From positions 1-64,000 of the forward strand of contig JAJOHG010000113.1 of assembly GCA_021029095.1 (NCBI GenBank): a stretch of 64,000 nt of DNA, written 5' to 3'. Position 1 is the first letter of the stretch, and each line of letters begins with the position of its first letter. Of this stretch, positions 23,331 to 34,531 are shown one piece after another. The translations under genes were made by a program, and so were the position numbers. Source of the DNA: Phellopilus nigrolimitatus (taxonomy: Eukaryota; Basidiomycota; Agaricomycetes; Hymenochaetales; Hymenochaetaceae). The notes below the pieces were generated by a model, which worked only from the letters and a program-made list of their open reading frames with translations, had not been told where the DNA came from and searched no databases.

Positions 23331-26300
23331 ATGGAATCCACGGTGATTGGATGATCTTGTATTAATCCTCGTCGATTGCACTAAATCGCCTGCTCTCTTC
23401 CTTAGCTTGAGAGTATCTTGGAAGATTATAAAGCCTTAAAGCAGGAGATTTTCGACAAACAAAAGAACAACACCTTAGGCTCGTCTTCGTCAGACGCTTT
23501 TTTGTCGGATTTCTGGGATGACGTGATCAGGTAGGTTCAAGCGTAAATATCAGGCATTTCCAATGCTTAGCGAACATGCAGCGGCGAAATATTTGTTATG
23601 AGGAAAATTCAGTCCAAGAGACTGGCAGAGGAGGTAGCAGCTACTGCACAAGCGAGCTGGACTTGGCTGTTCAATTCTGGGCAAAAAAGAGTCACCGACT
23701 GGTCGGAAAAGTCTTTCATTACTTCGCATGAAAATCAACTGAAAACTTACCGCCTCATCCTCCGAGTAATATAACCTTCTATCTCATGCTTTTCTGCTTA
23801 GAAGTGGCTAAAAAAAATCTCTTAGAAAACGACCCTATTATGGGAGAAAACGCAGTCCGTGTTTGATCTTGTGAACGGCGATAAAGCTACCAATTTGCGC
23901 AATATTTCTTCGGCGATATACTTAGATCCAAGTAAGCTTAAAGCTCGGTTTCTTACGCGTATACTTACCACTGCTGGTAGTTTCTGAAGAGAATGAGACT
24001 GCGGAGCTCTGCGTAGCAAGCAAAGGTCTGCCTGTGTCTCTGTTATTGGTATATATCTGATGTCATATATTTGTAGAAGTCGTTTACAAAAGAACTGTAA
24101 AGATACTGTATCTCTGCCAGACGGTGGTTCGAATTGTCGGCCAGTTCGCTTTGGTAGGTGCATGTGTCAATGTCAAAATTCTTATCCTCACGATTGGTTT
24201 CAGAGCCGTTCAGATAGCAAGGAGATTATGCGACTAGTCTCCCAGTCTAAGCTGCCAAGTGAAAGAACCAATTTCCATCAGCTCCTTGGGAATTCAGGGG
24301 AAGCAAGGCTTATGAGTGATCGCGTGCTGACACTTTTGAACTCCACTGTCCTTTTAAATAGAAAGCATAACCGAGTGGGCGAACCCCTTTCGAGGCTCAT
24401 CAGAAGAGCAAGCTCGTAAGTACCCTAATGGACTGTACTCTAAGTATGTACTGACACTTGTGAATAGAGCTGTTCAGAAATACGAGCTCCTGACGATATC
24501 ACCTGACAATCTGTCTAGCCCATCCGTCCGCTCGCTCCGTGATGAGACTATGAAACTCGTAGAGGAATGGAAAGAAGAACATGAGGTGCGCAAACTCAAA
24601 CAAAAGTGATGCCTTTTTGATAGTAATGTAGTCTTATAGTGTTTTGGTGACTTCATAGTTGAGCACGGGGTCGAGGTAGAAAGCAGAGGTTATTTGTTTC
24701 TGTTTAGGGCTGATTTCCCTCTGACGTGCATTTATTTTCTTATTTACTTTGTATTCCAGCTTCATCTCTCGATGCTCGCTCCCCTTCCGTGCCAGATGAG
24801 AGGAAGGCTCCGCCTCTCTTTTATCCTCATGCTGGGAATTACAATTATGAATTCATCTCGGAGAGTATGTTACTTTTTATAATTTTCCTCCCCTTTCCGC
24901 CCTCAAGATTTGCACTGTGCATAGACATAGCACACGAGTTGAACCTCGAGGTTCTTTGGAATGGCAAGCCCAAAGCATTTGGCATGACGGAACTATATAG
25001 CGAGAATGGAGCATTCGCTGTGGCTTACAAATTTAAACTTCCAAAGAGTCAACAGGTTAGCTGCAACAACATTTATTGAAGCGTGTACTTATGACATACT
25101 TCGATTCTGAATTGAATTTTGAAGTTTACTCTCGATACGCCGAACGGAAGGGTAGCGTGGGATGTCTCAGAGGTTCGTTTCCCTCCGTGAAAGTTGCTTG
25201 TTCCATTTATCTCACAGCGAGAGTCACTACGACAGATTGCCGTGAAGGTCATCAAAACTGTCAATGAGCCTGACAAAGCTTGCGACTCAGTCAAACAAAA
25301 TTGTGTGGTGAGTGAAGAACACTATTTGTAGAAACTGTTCTCACATTTCATCAAGCGCATTGTCAGAGAAATGAACGTCTGGAGCAAATTGAAACACGAG
25401 AATATCCTTCCACTCCTCGGTCTATGGGAAAACTTCAAGCCGAACTCGTATACTGTTCCTGTCTCGCCTTGGATGACGAATGGCACGCTCAAGAGATACT
25501 CGGAAAACGAACTCAGCATGTTGCAACGTTTATCCATTGTTAGTCTAATCCTCGGAAATGTTTCTGAACTTGCCATGCTGAGTTACAAATTCACAGATGC
25601 GCGATATAGCTCGAGCGTTGGAATACAGTTGCGTCTCCCTTCTCTTCACGTCTTCAATTCTGATTTTAAATTTTCTCTCTTTAGTGCATAATCATGAAAA
25701 GGGTGATATAGCGCATGCCGATCTCAAACCTGTATGTGTTTTTCTTTCTTTTCAAACCTCTTTAGACGACGCTTCACTCATGTTTCTAAAAGGACAATAT
25801 TCTTGTAAAAGATGGGAGTGCATATCTCTGCGACTTCGGACTTTCGCATCTGCACGGCAGAAGTGAGGGCTTTACCTTAGAACAACACGGAAACAACAGG
25901 TGGAAGGCGCCCGAAATGATTAGCGCAAGTATTGAAGAGAAAATGAAATTCAAGCCAACGTGTGCGAACGATATCTATTCCTTCGGTCTTATATTCTTAT
26001 TTGTAAGTCTTATTTAATTTTATGGACTATCACTAACTAATCTGTCCAGGTTATCTGGAAGGACCTTCCATGGAAGGCGCATGATGAAGCGGTGATATAT
26101 GATGTGCGTCGCGACAGACCTGAGTTGTCCCCGATGGCAGACAGTACGCGTGATGAGGTCGACCTTAATCACCTTCAGTTAATGGAGGAGTGCTGGAGAT
26201 GGGAGCCTTTGCTACGTATTACGGCAAGGCTCCTGCTGGAAAACCTTTTGCAGAAACTCATTGACGCAGAGGAGTTGATGGCAAAGCATGTAACAGAGAA

Positions 26301-26397
26301 GGGAGAGGGCGCCGCGAAACCAGAAAATGTCAAACGAGAATATGATACGACATTTTACTTACGCCCTCCATTTCATAAGCCCTCACTGTCGAATTGA
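23331..26397 (+). CDS. TKL-type kinase with long helical N-terminal region
   Basis: About a dozen exons. A short start exon (ATG 23331, MEST) leads into LESILEDYKALKQEIF, then helical segments (EVAATAQASWTWLFNSG, KTTLLWEKTQSVFDLV, SKEIMRLVSQSK, KYELLTISPDN) that I do not recognise. The kinase domain begins near 24950: FGMTELYSENGAFAVAYKFKL (glycine-loop position), IAVKVIKTV (lysine), NVWSKLKHENILPLLGLW, AHADLKP where HRD would stand (HAD), DNILVKDG, LCDFGLSHL, RWKAPEMI, NDIYSFGLIFLFVIW and CWRWEPLLRITARLLL. The C-terminus ends PFHKPSLSN. The HRD-to-HAD change lowers confidence in full activity although D, N and DFG remain. The small exons around 24600-24900 are uncertain. It faces the tandem kinases head to head. 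Confidence 0.65.
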
Positions 26398-26486
26398 TGC
26401 TTCCTACCATTTTTAACTTATTGCTTACAATTTCTTGCTATTAGTTATTACGAGAAGGTCTCAGGTGTCCCAAATAGGTATTAATT

Positions 26487-26670
26487 TGCCGATCCCATCC
26501 CGAGCTTACTTCAGCAGTGCAAATATACTTGTACATTTTTCAGCTCACTTATTCCACATTGCTAAGAGAGATAGAGCGCGGTTTTGAGATCAGGTACGCT
26601 CAGGGTATGACCCCATATTTTTTTCTTCTATGATTACTTCCTGGTTGGGAAGATATACAACCCGACAGAC
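26487..26670 (+). repeat. left arm of a long inverted repeat
   Basis: About 180 bp matching the complement of 27583-27763 at roughly 85% by eye. Shared words include ATTCCACATTGCTAAGAGA, GGTATGACCCCATATTTT and CAACCCGACAGAC. Together with the spacer it forms a 1.28-kb fold-back unit. Confidence 0.8.
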
Positions 26671-27582
26671 TTGCTGACAAATTATCGCATCCTTATTTCA
26701 CACAGTCCGAAAAGCAAACGTTCAGCTCTCACAGCTGGTATCTAGTTTATCTAGATACAAAATTTTACCGCTATTGCCTGGGCGAAGGAGCAGGCGCCCT
26801 TCTTCCAGCTTCTTTCCCTTTGAGACGCAATAGGCGAAACAACACTGCAGGGATCGGGATCCAAACTTCCTCGATTTAACACTGAATTGTCGAGGTTGAG
26901 AACTGGTATTGTCTCTCCGACACCCACACAACCCAACGGTCATCCACGACGATGCTTTCCATGTCACAGACCTCAGTTCTCAGCTTGAACTCCTCATCCA
27001 CGCTTGGATGACGGACGAGAGCCTCAGGAAATACGGTGTGTGCGCGGAACGGTCGCAGAGCCGAAGTGATATACATAGTGGATATATTTGAGGAACAGGG
27101 TTGGAAGCATTGATAGAGAACGCAGAAGATATCTGTACTTGTTTCTTTGTAGATGTATGTTCGTTCGTAAGTACGCCAGTATTTGATAATGAAGTCGTGA
27201 GGTCTGGAGACGATCGTTACATAAGCAAGAAATTCTCGACGGCGGTTGCGGTCACGCATGATCAGGCATGTGGGACTGGCTCGCGCGCAAGAAGCCTAAG
27301 TCGCACTCAGACAAGCCCAAGTCTGCGAGGAAAAACGCCACGTCGCGGTTTGCTCGACCCCATCCGCATTGTTATTCACGTCACGATTATGACACCCGTG
27401 TGCATGCCCTCCTCGCGAAACATCTCAAGCACAAGCAAATGGTCATGGCTGGTAATCGCGAAAGGCTCGATTCATAAAGAACTCTAGCGCATCATCCCAA
27501 CTGCAGCTACGTTTTGTGACGCCTTCCTCGGTCTCCTCTTGGGCGAAGACTTGCTATATTAGTATATTTACGGTTTACCTGT
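26671..27582. other. spacer of the fold-back unit with possible gene scraps
   Basis: A plus frame at 27268-27477 begins MWDWLARKKPKSHSDKPK and includes RHDYDTRVHALLAKHLKHK. A minus frame near 26900-27060 includes PFRAHTVFPEALVRHPSV. Both look protein-like but I cannot place them or build a gene. Confidence 0.3.
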
Positions 27583-27763
27583 AGTCTGTCGGGTTGAACA
27601 TCTCCTAAACCAGAGGGTAATCATAGAAGAAAAAAATATGGGGTCATACCTGGAGTGTACCTAATCTCAAGACTGCGCTCGGTTTCTCTTAGCAATGTGG
27701 AATATGAAAGTTGAAAAATGTAAAAGTATATTCTCGCTGCTTAAGTGCGGGAAGGATCGGCAC
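27583..27763 (-). repeat. right arm of a long inverted repeat
   Basis: Complement of 26487-26670. No terminal target duplication is evident at the outer edges, so transposition is not proven; an inverted duplication or hairpin locus is possible. Confidence 0.8.
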
Positions 27764-27956
27764 GTCTGTTTTTACAGTACGCGCGGCGACAACATCCACC
27801 GCCGTATGTTACATGTCAGTATATTACATATCAGTTACAACAGCGGCAAGAAAACAAATCTTCAAACTCATTATTCAATCTCACCTCGGGACCAGCAAGG
27901 AGTTGTCACTAACCGATGCACCCGGGAAAAGGCGCCTGGCAGGGCCCCTCTCCTTC

Positions 27957-29671
27957 TCACATCCCCCCCTCGGCTCCCAGCCCCAGCCTCACCTCCGCAT
28001 TGCTCGTCGTCAAGTGCGCCCAGCCCCTTCCATGGCGCTCGCCCCACTCGCCCCACCATACGCTCCCGTCCATCCTCGCCCCTCCCCCGCGCCGCACCTC
28101 CACCTCGCGTTCTCGCCCGCGTCCGCTCGGGTCCGCCACGCGCCCGTCGTAGTCGACGCGCGGCGCGGCGCGGACCACGGAGGTGCACAGCGAAAACGTG
28201 CCCTCGAAGGCCGGGTGCAGCGCCGCGTGCGCGCGCGCGTTCGAGGTCTTTAGAGTGAGGGATAGCGGCGCGGAGGGGGAGTGCGAGGGGAACAGGAGAG
28301 TGTTGGGCGCGCTGGACGTGAGCGCCTGAATGGCGAAGCCCGGTGTGCCTTGGGGCGCGGAGAGTACGACGGAGGTGTTTATCGCGCTTTTTGTTTCGAT
28401 TCAACCAGATTGGAACGGGAAGGAAGAGGCGGGAGAGGAGTGACGCACCCGTTGCTCGTCTTGAGGAGTAGTTCGGTCGCGCGCGAGCTCGCGCTGCCTC
28501 CGCCGGCGTGCGACATGGAGACGGACGCGCCGATGATCGCGTTGGACGTGACGAGCTTGAGCGAGGAAGACGTATGGTACGAACCCGTGATGGGCGCATT
28601 AGACGTCTTGAGCGTGGCGGCCTGCACGCCTACATTCTGTTATTTTTTTCAAATTATGAGTTATGTCGTATACCAATAGGACTGGAGCAGGCGGAAAGCA
28701 GACCTCTGCGGCGATGCCCGCGTTGCTCGTCTTCAGGTCGAGCGCGCCGAACGCAAGGCCCGCCGCGAGTCCGTGGCGGAAGTTGCTAAAATCCGTCTCG
28801 AGCTTCTTGTATACGCGCCCCGGCGCCGCGGGAAGGCGCAAGACAACGTCGAAGCGCAACATGTCGCGCGGGCGCAGCGCGCGCCCCGCACGCCAGTTGT
28901 GTGGTGTGAATATGCCTACGCCGTGTTCCTGTGCGTCGTGATTTCTGTTCTCATCGAGCTGGAGGTGGGCATCCGCCCCGGAGGCGTTCCGCGTGAGCCG
29001 GCAGACGGAGGCGCGCGCGAGCGCCTCGGGTACCCAATAGCCCACGCGCACGTCGACGGTGGCTATGTCTGTTTCGGACGCTGTGTCGGAAGTGGCGGGC
29101 TCGATGCGCACGGAGCCGTGTGCGAGCGAGCCGCGCGAGAGGAGGTAGAGACCCTCGGCGCCCGCGGGGAGCGTGAAGGAGACCTGAGAGTGGTACGGCG
29201 GGGCGTCCATTTTTTCCTTGGCCGGAATGTCTTGGGCGAGTGAATCTTGCGCTTCAAAGTCGACTTGGAGGGGCGAGAGCGACGCAGGCCAGTCCGTGCG
29301 CTCGACGCACGCGCCGACCTCGCCCCTGGCGAACTCGGGCCAGTCGGTCGCAATGCCCTGTCATTATCGCGTTGGGATAGGGGAAGAGGATATGAATGAA
29401 GTGAAGGAGGTGGGCTCACCCGGTGTGCGCGGTGCCTGCTGACGTCCGCGAGGTCGAGGGCGCTGCGCACGAGCATGGCGAGCAGCAGCCAGACGAGCAG
29501 CGCGGCGGCGAGAAAGCGCCAGAAATGGCGCCGCGCGGGCTCGCCGCAGAGGAAGGACGTGGCCGGGGTGCACAGCTGCATGCCTAGTCTAACTGTGCTG
29601 GTGCTGGGGGAGTTGGAGCTGGAGAGAGAGCGTGTAGAGTGATTGGACTCGGTGAGGTCCTTCAAAATCAT
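27957..29671 (-). CDS. single-pass membrane protein with DUF7330-like beta repeats
   Basis: Four exons (29420-29671, 28704-29357, 28449-28621, 27957-28311) joining to 1434 nt, 477 aa. The cytosolic N-terminus has serine-rich sequence. One membrane helix spans about residues 50-68 (FWRFLAAALLVWLLLAMLV). The lumenal part contains YHSQVSFTLPAGAEGLYLLS and then a ladder of motifs: DLKTSNAGI, TLKTSNAPITGSY, KLVTSNAIIGASV, LLKTSNG, TLKTSNARAHAAL and HLTTSNAEVRLGL. This TSN ladder is what I associate with basidiomycete DUF7330 proteins and bacterial DUF4097-like adhesin beta-helices. A cell-surface or wall-facing role is inference. High GC and intact frames indicate a functional gene. The poor GT-AG alternative near 28311 was resolved by frame. 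Confidence 0.75.
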
Positions 29672-30003
29672 CAGTCAGCGTCCTGCGTTAGGGAACGGGG
29701 AGCAGGAAGCAAAACGAGTGCTGTGCGCTGCGTACGGAGGACGGAGGGCGAGGCTTGGGCGAGACTATAAGCTCTGTGGGGATGCTCGTAGTGGGGCTGA
29801 TGAAAGTGAAGGCGCAGCATCGCGCGTACTGCGTCTCGCAGCAGAAGCGTGTTCACAAGCTTCCGGGCCATTCAGTTTCTGAGTCGCGCAGCGTGCGTAG
29901 TGATATACGACAGAGGGGTCGACGTCGATGACTGGGAAGAATCTCCTTGACGAACGTTTTAGGCGCATCGCAGGGCTCGGTACCAACTGCTTTTGCTCCC
30001 GCT

Positions 30004-30238
30004 ATGATCTTTCTCCGCCTGGTTTCCCGCCTCACCGTCGTGCTTCTCTTCTGCTCGCCTGTTCATGCGCTCGGAGTTCGTCTGCGGGGCTCCAATACGC
30101 ATCCCATAACTAATAGAGTCGCGGGTGCTATAGCTTCGTATGACTCCTAGCTCTTTTTCAGGCTCAACCTGCGCAGGCATCCAGGCCACTTCTGGTGTTG
30201 TCGGTTCCAAGACAAAGAATAACAGACTCGCAGTTTAG
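30004..30238 (+). CDS. possible small secreted protein, 65 aa
   Basis: The frame begins MIFLRLVSRLTVVLLFCSPV-HALG, a good signal-peptide shape with cleavage after HA. Without splicing it stops after 48 residues. A GTGCTA...TTCAG intron of 37 nt (30125-30161), short for this genome, would extend it to a 65-aa protein. No cysteine framework or similarity is recognised. Confidence 0.25.
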
Positions 30239-30299
30239 TAACGTATATTGCATACGAGCCGAACACGTTTCACTGTGGGCCCCAGAAATAAATTATAAC

Positions 30300-30740
30300 T
30301 CAACCGGAGTAAGAAATGATGTCTAGTCTGAGCTCGCTCACTCATTCCTCATTCTCCGAGAAGAGTAGGATTGCTGACGAGCCATTAGTGCTCCAAATGG
30401 AAAATGACTCGATTCCAGATGCACTAGAAAAACAACGCGAGCGGGCAGAAGTAATGTCCGAGCGTGTCCGGGAGTTCCGATATCTGCTAGAGGGACAGCT
30501 AGGCGGCGAGGGGCGAGGCGAGTGCAAACTTTTTTGAAGGCAGTTGACCAAGTTCTTGGAGGCAGGCACAGACTTATGGTACTTATCTGCGTTACCTTTC
30601 ACCGTCTCTCCAAACCTCCAACCCTCAGAGCCCAAGAGACGATGGAGCTAGTGTAGCGCTGTCCGCAAGTGAAAGAAAGAGAACCTCAGAATATTTGCGG
30701 CATAGAGTCTAGCAAGTACAAGAGTAAATCGCAAAGCGGG
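30300..30740 (+). repeat. copy of a dispersed block upstream of repeat R
   Basis: Related to 55770-56150 (same strand) and to the complement of 33950-34110: shared order of GAGAAGAGTAGGATTGCTGA-like, RYLLE-encoding and CAAACTTTTTT-like stretches. It holds a 73-codon frame (30316-30537) with coiled-coil character (ALEKQRERAEVMSERVREF). Confidence 0.55.
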
Positions 30741-31439
30741 ATTCCTCTGGACTTTCAGATTGCTGGTCATGCAAAACTCGGCGGCTCAGGCAAGTAGGTA
30801 TCTGCGAATATAAACATGTTTTCGTCCAAAGGCTACCCGTGAACAGGCGCACCGATATCGCTTCGTCCCCCGCCCGCAGGACTCCAGCTGGCGGTATCCA
30901 ATAGCAAGCTCGGTTTGGAACGCGCTGGGAAAGCCAAAACTCCAAATGCGGCGAAGAATATTCAGCCCCTTGAGACATCTCGCACGACGAACCGGGCTCG
31001 TCTCCTATTCCAGCCTTGTCCATAAGTCAAGTCCAGAAATGATAGTGTCTGTAGGACCAACAAAAGCCTCGCTGTTAACAGGCTCGTAGACGAGAGGGAG
31101 TCGGACGAAGTCGTAATCACAACATCTCATCTGTGTCCAAGTCCCCCTACGGTGTGATGTATTCCTGCGCCAATGGTCCTGCAATTCCGCGTGAGTCCCA
31201 TAACGTTTACAAGGAGGTTCAGGCAACGGGATTGCTCGAAGAAAGAAGGGTGGTGCAGGAGAAGAGAGATAGACTCACTAACAGCAGCCTCCTACTCGTC
31301 ATCGCCATCAGACACGATATCCAAGTCCTCCGCCTTAAGCTTCTTTGACGACTCTGCGTCTGCGTCCGAAGGTTTCGTAGTTCACTAGCGTAGGTCACAT
31401 TGGTGCCACCACCGACGTAAAGAGTCTTCCAGAGTTCAT

Positions 31440-31930
31440 CTTCAACGTTTGCAGCGGGCAGACGTGCATTAACTTGATCTAGTCAGCTTGAAGGATGAAA
31501 TTTTGTGCTGATCCAGCAAGGAAAGTCGATACAGCGACACGTCGTAATCCTTCGAAGCCGGCAAATCGATGTAGCACGAGCATTCATTTGAGGCAAAGCA
31601 TTCATGCCTGCAATTTCTCGACCAGGTGGATTGCCGAAATCCACTGCATGGTTTAAGGATACAGCCAGAAAAGATGAATGGTACGAGCAAGGTACGACAC
31701 GCAAGAGACAAGCTTCGTGCCGACACGTGCTGTCTCGTTGTCGCATCCAGCCAACATCGTCGGCTTCGCTACTTCACGGTCTTCAACACAATTTCAGCAT
31801 CGAAACCGTCGCCAACAAACGCAGAGTTTGAACCGACATTGACGTCTCTTCGACTCCGCGTGCGTCCGAATAGCCGCCTATGCCGAGATTGTAGCTGCTC
31901 TGTTGAGCCTGCTCGTTTAAAGTGCGTGTA
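31440..31930 (+). repeat. dispersed repeat R, copy 1 (partial)
   Basis: Shares ordered words with other R copies: GCTGATCCAGCAAGGAAAG, CGATACAGCGACACGTCGTA, GTGCCGACACGTG, CAACACAATTTCAGCATCGAA. Just upstream (about 31270-31440) the minus strand could encode KKLKAEDLD..SDGDDE, like the acidic exon of the SAP-like genes. Confidence 0.6.
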
Positions 31931-32294
31931 ATTTCCAGTATAGAAACTCAATTGGCAAATGACGAACGTACCTCTACTTCTTTATTTCGTGCAATTGGTG
32001 CGAGCGGCGGTTTTTCGCCTTCAAATCAAGTCCAGTTTATCTTCAAGATCTCATACATACTATAAGTACAACCGTACTTGTTACATGCAAAATAATCCGC
32101 TCATAAAGCCCAAGGAAAGCAACCAGTTGTACCAAGACGAAGTGCAAATTAAATGGAAATGGAAAGGGAGGGCTCGCAAGTGCCCGACTCCCCCTTCCTG
32201 CGCTTGGCAGGCTCATACGCCACCCTCCTTCCGAGCCTTCCGCAGCTCTTCCGCTCTCCTTTATAAAGGCAGAGACCGCTGGCGCGTCATACTA

Positions 32295-33491
32295 TCAAAG
32301 GTCCTCGATGGTCCTAAAAAACCCCACTGTCCTGCATCGTGGAGTCCTCTCAGCTGATTCGGTAGTGGTGTCCTCAGCTGGCCTTGTGCGTGCGACCGCC
32401 TCCTCGATTTCCATCTCCGTCTCGTCCTCCCGCTCTTCCTCTTCCTCCTTTGACCGTCGTGTATAAGAAGCAGCTTCCCAGTCAACTAGACGCAAAGGTC
32501 CTATCCGTGGGATTATCTCCTGTGCCGTGCCTTGCACAGACGTATGTGGGTGGCTGTTGGGCGGGCCCGTAGTCGAGTGTGGAGACGAGGCTGGCACACC
32601 GATCGTAAAAAACTCAGGGTCACGAAAATTTACTGCAGATGTCACGGCTTCGGGAGGCGACGGTGCGCGAGACCCAACGGCTCTGTCTTGAGGGCGCATC
32701 AAGCCGGATGATGAGGACGGCAGAGATGACTCCTGGTTTGGGACTCGGGAGTCTGCAAGAACCTGTGTCTGAGAGCTCCGCTGTCGCTTCTGTTTTCGTG
32801 GAGCTAATGCGATTCAGACACAATAGAAAACAAACAGAGTATGGATAGAAATGACGAGACTCACTGCTTGTTGATTCCTGGCCGGATTCACCAGACTCAA
32901 TCTCGATGGCCTTGCGTTTCCCGGCGCGTACCCTGGATATAGTCTCAACCCCTCCAGCCTTAGCGTCGGAGCCCCTGGTGCTGGGAAGCGTCTCGCTAGT
33001 ATTCACCTCTTCGTTGTCACCGTCGCCGTGTCCGCCAGCTACGTGGTTCATCTCTTCTCTGCACCAGGCACAATGCGCAGGCTGTCGTCAATGCACGATA
33101 TGCAGAAATGTTGAAAAAGCGAACGTACTCGATTTTCTCTCGCCTCTCAAACAGCCTCTTCTTGATATCCTCCTTCCGTCCTTTGCAATTAAGGCCGATC
33201 TTCTACGTATGGAGACCGTGTCGATCAGCAACGAGCGGTGGTGACGATGAAAAGGAAGTAGAGCAGACTCACTTTTGCGAGCATGCTCAGCTGCTTGTGC
33301 TTCCATTCTTCGAGAATCTCTTTAGGAGGGATTGATAATGTGCCCTTGTGGATTGGTACGCCCCGAGCTGACGGCTTGATAAAAGCGCGCTTCCGGGGCT
33401 CGCCTACGGATTTCTTTTCTATTGTTGACATCTGAGCTTTCTCAGCAGCTTTTGTCTTAGCTGCGCGGGTCAAGGTTTGTCTGGGGAACAT
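32295..33491 (-). CDS. SAP-like domain protein B
   Basis: Four exons. Exon 1 starts MFPRQTLTRAAKTKAAEKAQ and ends ILEEWKHKQLSMLAK. Exon 2 gives EDIKKRLFERREKIE. Together these make a helix-link-helix resembling a SAP DNA-binding motif. Exon 3 holds GKRKAIEIESGESGQES, an apparent nuclear localisation and acidic motif. Exon 4 has APRKQKRQRSSQTQVLADSR and an acidic tail EEEEEREDETEMEIEEAV. The same layout (SAP first helix, intron, second helix, intron, KRKAE plus acid, intron, basic-start tail) is shared with genes at 34.5, 54.5 and 59.0 kb. The upstream sequence keeps GGCTTCAAATACGCGG, matching their promoters. A nuclear or chromatin role is inferred only from the motif. Exon 4's start was chosen by similarity to its paralogues. 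Confidence 0.55.
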
Positions 33492-33599
33492 GGTGGACTT
33501 CGAGGATGGGACTTGGGTGGAGGGACGTGATAGTAGCGGTTGAAGAAATAAAGGGAGCGAGACCGCGTATTTGAAGCCTCAGTCACGCGTGTGGCTACT

Positions 33600-33940
33600 G
33601 ACATCCGATCGAGCCACAGAACCCCGCCCCAGGCCCACATGAAGCATCATCTTCTAACATCAAAGACATAAATCGCAGATTGCAGTAATGCATACCTCTC
33701 CTGGACCTGTCGAGTATGATATTTTGCATGCATCTTGTACAGTTGTGTACGAGAGCTTGAAAACAATTTGAACCGTCGACGAACCGCCGCCAGCACCAAT
33801 TGCAAAGTGCCATGAGTCAGCCGGCCAAAAGTATGTCTGTCTTCCCCATCGAGCTTTCATAATGAGTACTGTCAACAACGCACTTTCAACCGAGTAGAGC
33901 AGTTTTAGCGTCGACCGAGACTCGGATGTAGCTGACCTTA
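33600..33940 (-). repeat. dispersed repeat R, copy 2 (partial, inverted)
   Basis: The complement reads CTACATCCGAGTCTCG...GTACTCATTATGAAAGCTCG...GGCACTTTGCAATTGGTGC...CGTACACAACTGTACAAG, as in the copies at 53.1-53.4 kb. It abuts the inverted duplication beginning at 33950. Confidence 0.75.
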
Positions 33941-34429
33941 AAAGCCTGAATTTGCTTCATCACTCGCTCTTCCTCCAGCAGATATCGGAGCCCCATTGCT
34001 TTTCAAGCACATTAAGAATCGGGACGATTGTTGAAACGCTAATGCCTCGTTAGCAATCCTATTCTTTTTGGAGAGCTCAGCCTAGAATCTTTCCTCGGTA
34101 CAGTTGAATCGAAAAATATTGTATTAAGGTGAAAACTAGATCCAAGGCTCACAATGAGACCTGCTCATCTCAATTTGATATTTATTCAGACTGTGTGCAT
34201 TCGACCGTTATTCTTACGATGTCGGAAATACATGTTCACAACCCAAATAGATACAAATAATGCGTCCCACTCCTGGACCGGCCGGTCGGGTACGATAGCC
34301 GGACTTGCACAATGAACACAATGAACATAATGAAAACCAGAGCAACACGAACAAAACTAACATAATGAGAACCAGAACAACACGAATACAACCCAACAAA
34401 CCAACATGTGATGTGTGGCTCTCTCCGTA

Positions 34430-34447
34430 GGCTTTAAATACGGGGGC
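34430..34447 (+). promoter_or_regulatory. conserved core-promoter block of the SAP-like family
   Basis: GGCTTTAAATACGGGGG followed by CTC..TCCCTTTCTCCCTTCAACC. The same block precedes gene C (complement of about 55445-55465) and, as GGCTTCAAATACGCGG, gene B (complement of about 33563-33580). Confidence 0.6.
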
Positions 34448-34531
34448 TCATTCCCTTTCTCCCTTCAACCACTACCCTATACCACAACTTCAATCCACTT
34501 CCGCTTCCACTTCCACATCCTACCACACCAC

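Noticed and set aside
24120..24140. GGTTCGAATT resembling a tRNA T-arm
   Set aside because: No acceptor stem, D-arm or anticodon arm around it; it lies in an exon of the TKL kinase.
14553..26397. Interpretation of the kinase block as a biosynthetic gene cluster
   Set aside because: No core biosynthetic enzyme (PKS, NRPS, terpene synthase) is present; the MFS transporter, hydrolase and Old Yellow Enzyme are 16-35 kb away and separated by repeats.
28599..29243. 156-codon plus-strand frame in the DUF7330-like region
   Set aside because: Shadow of the GC-rich minus-strand exon that carries the TSN motifs.
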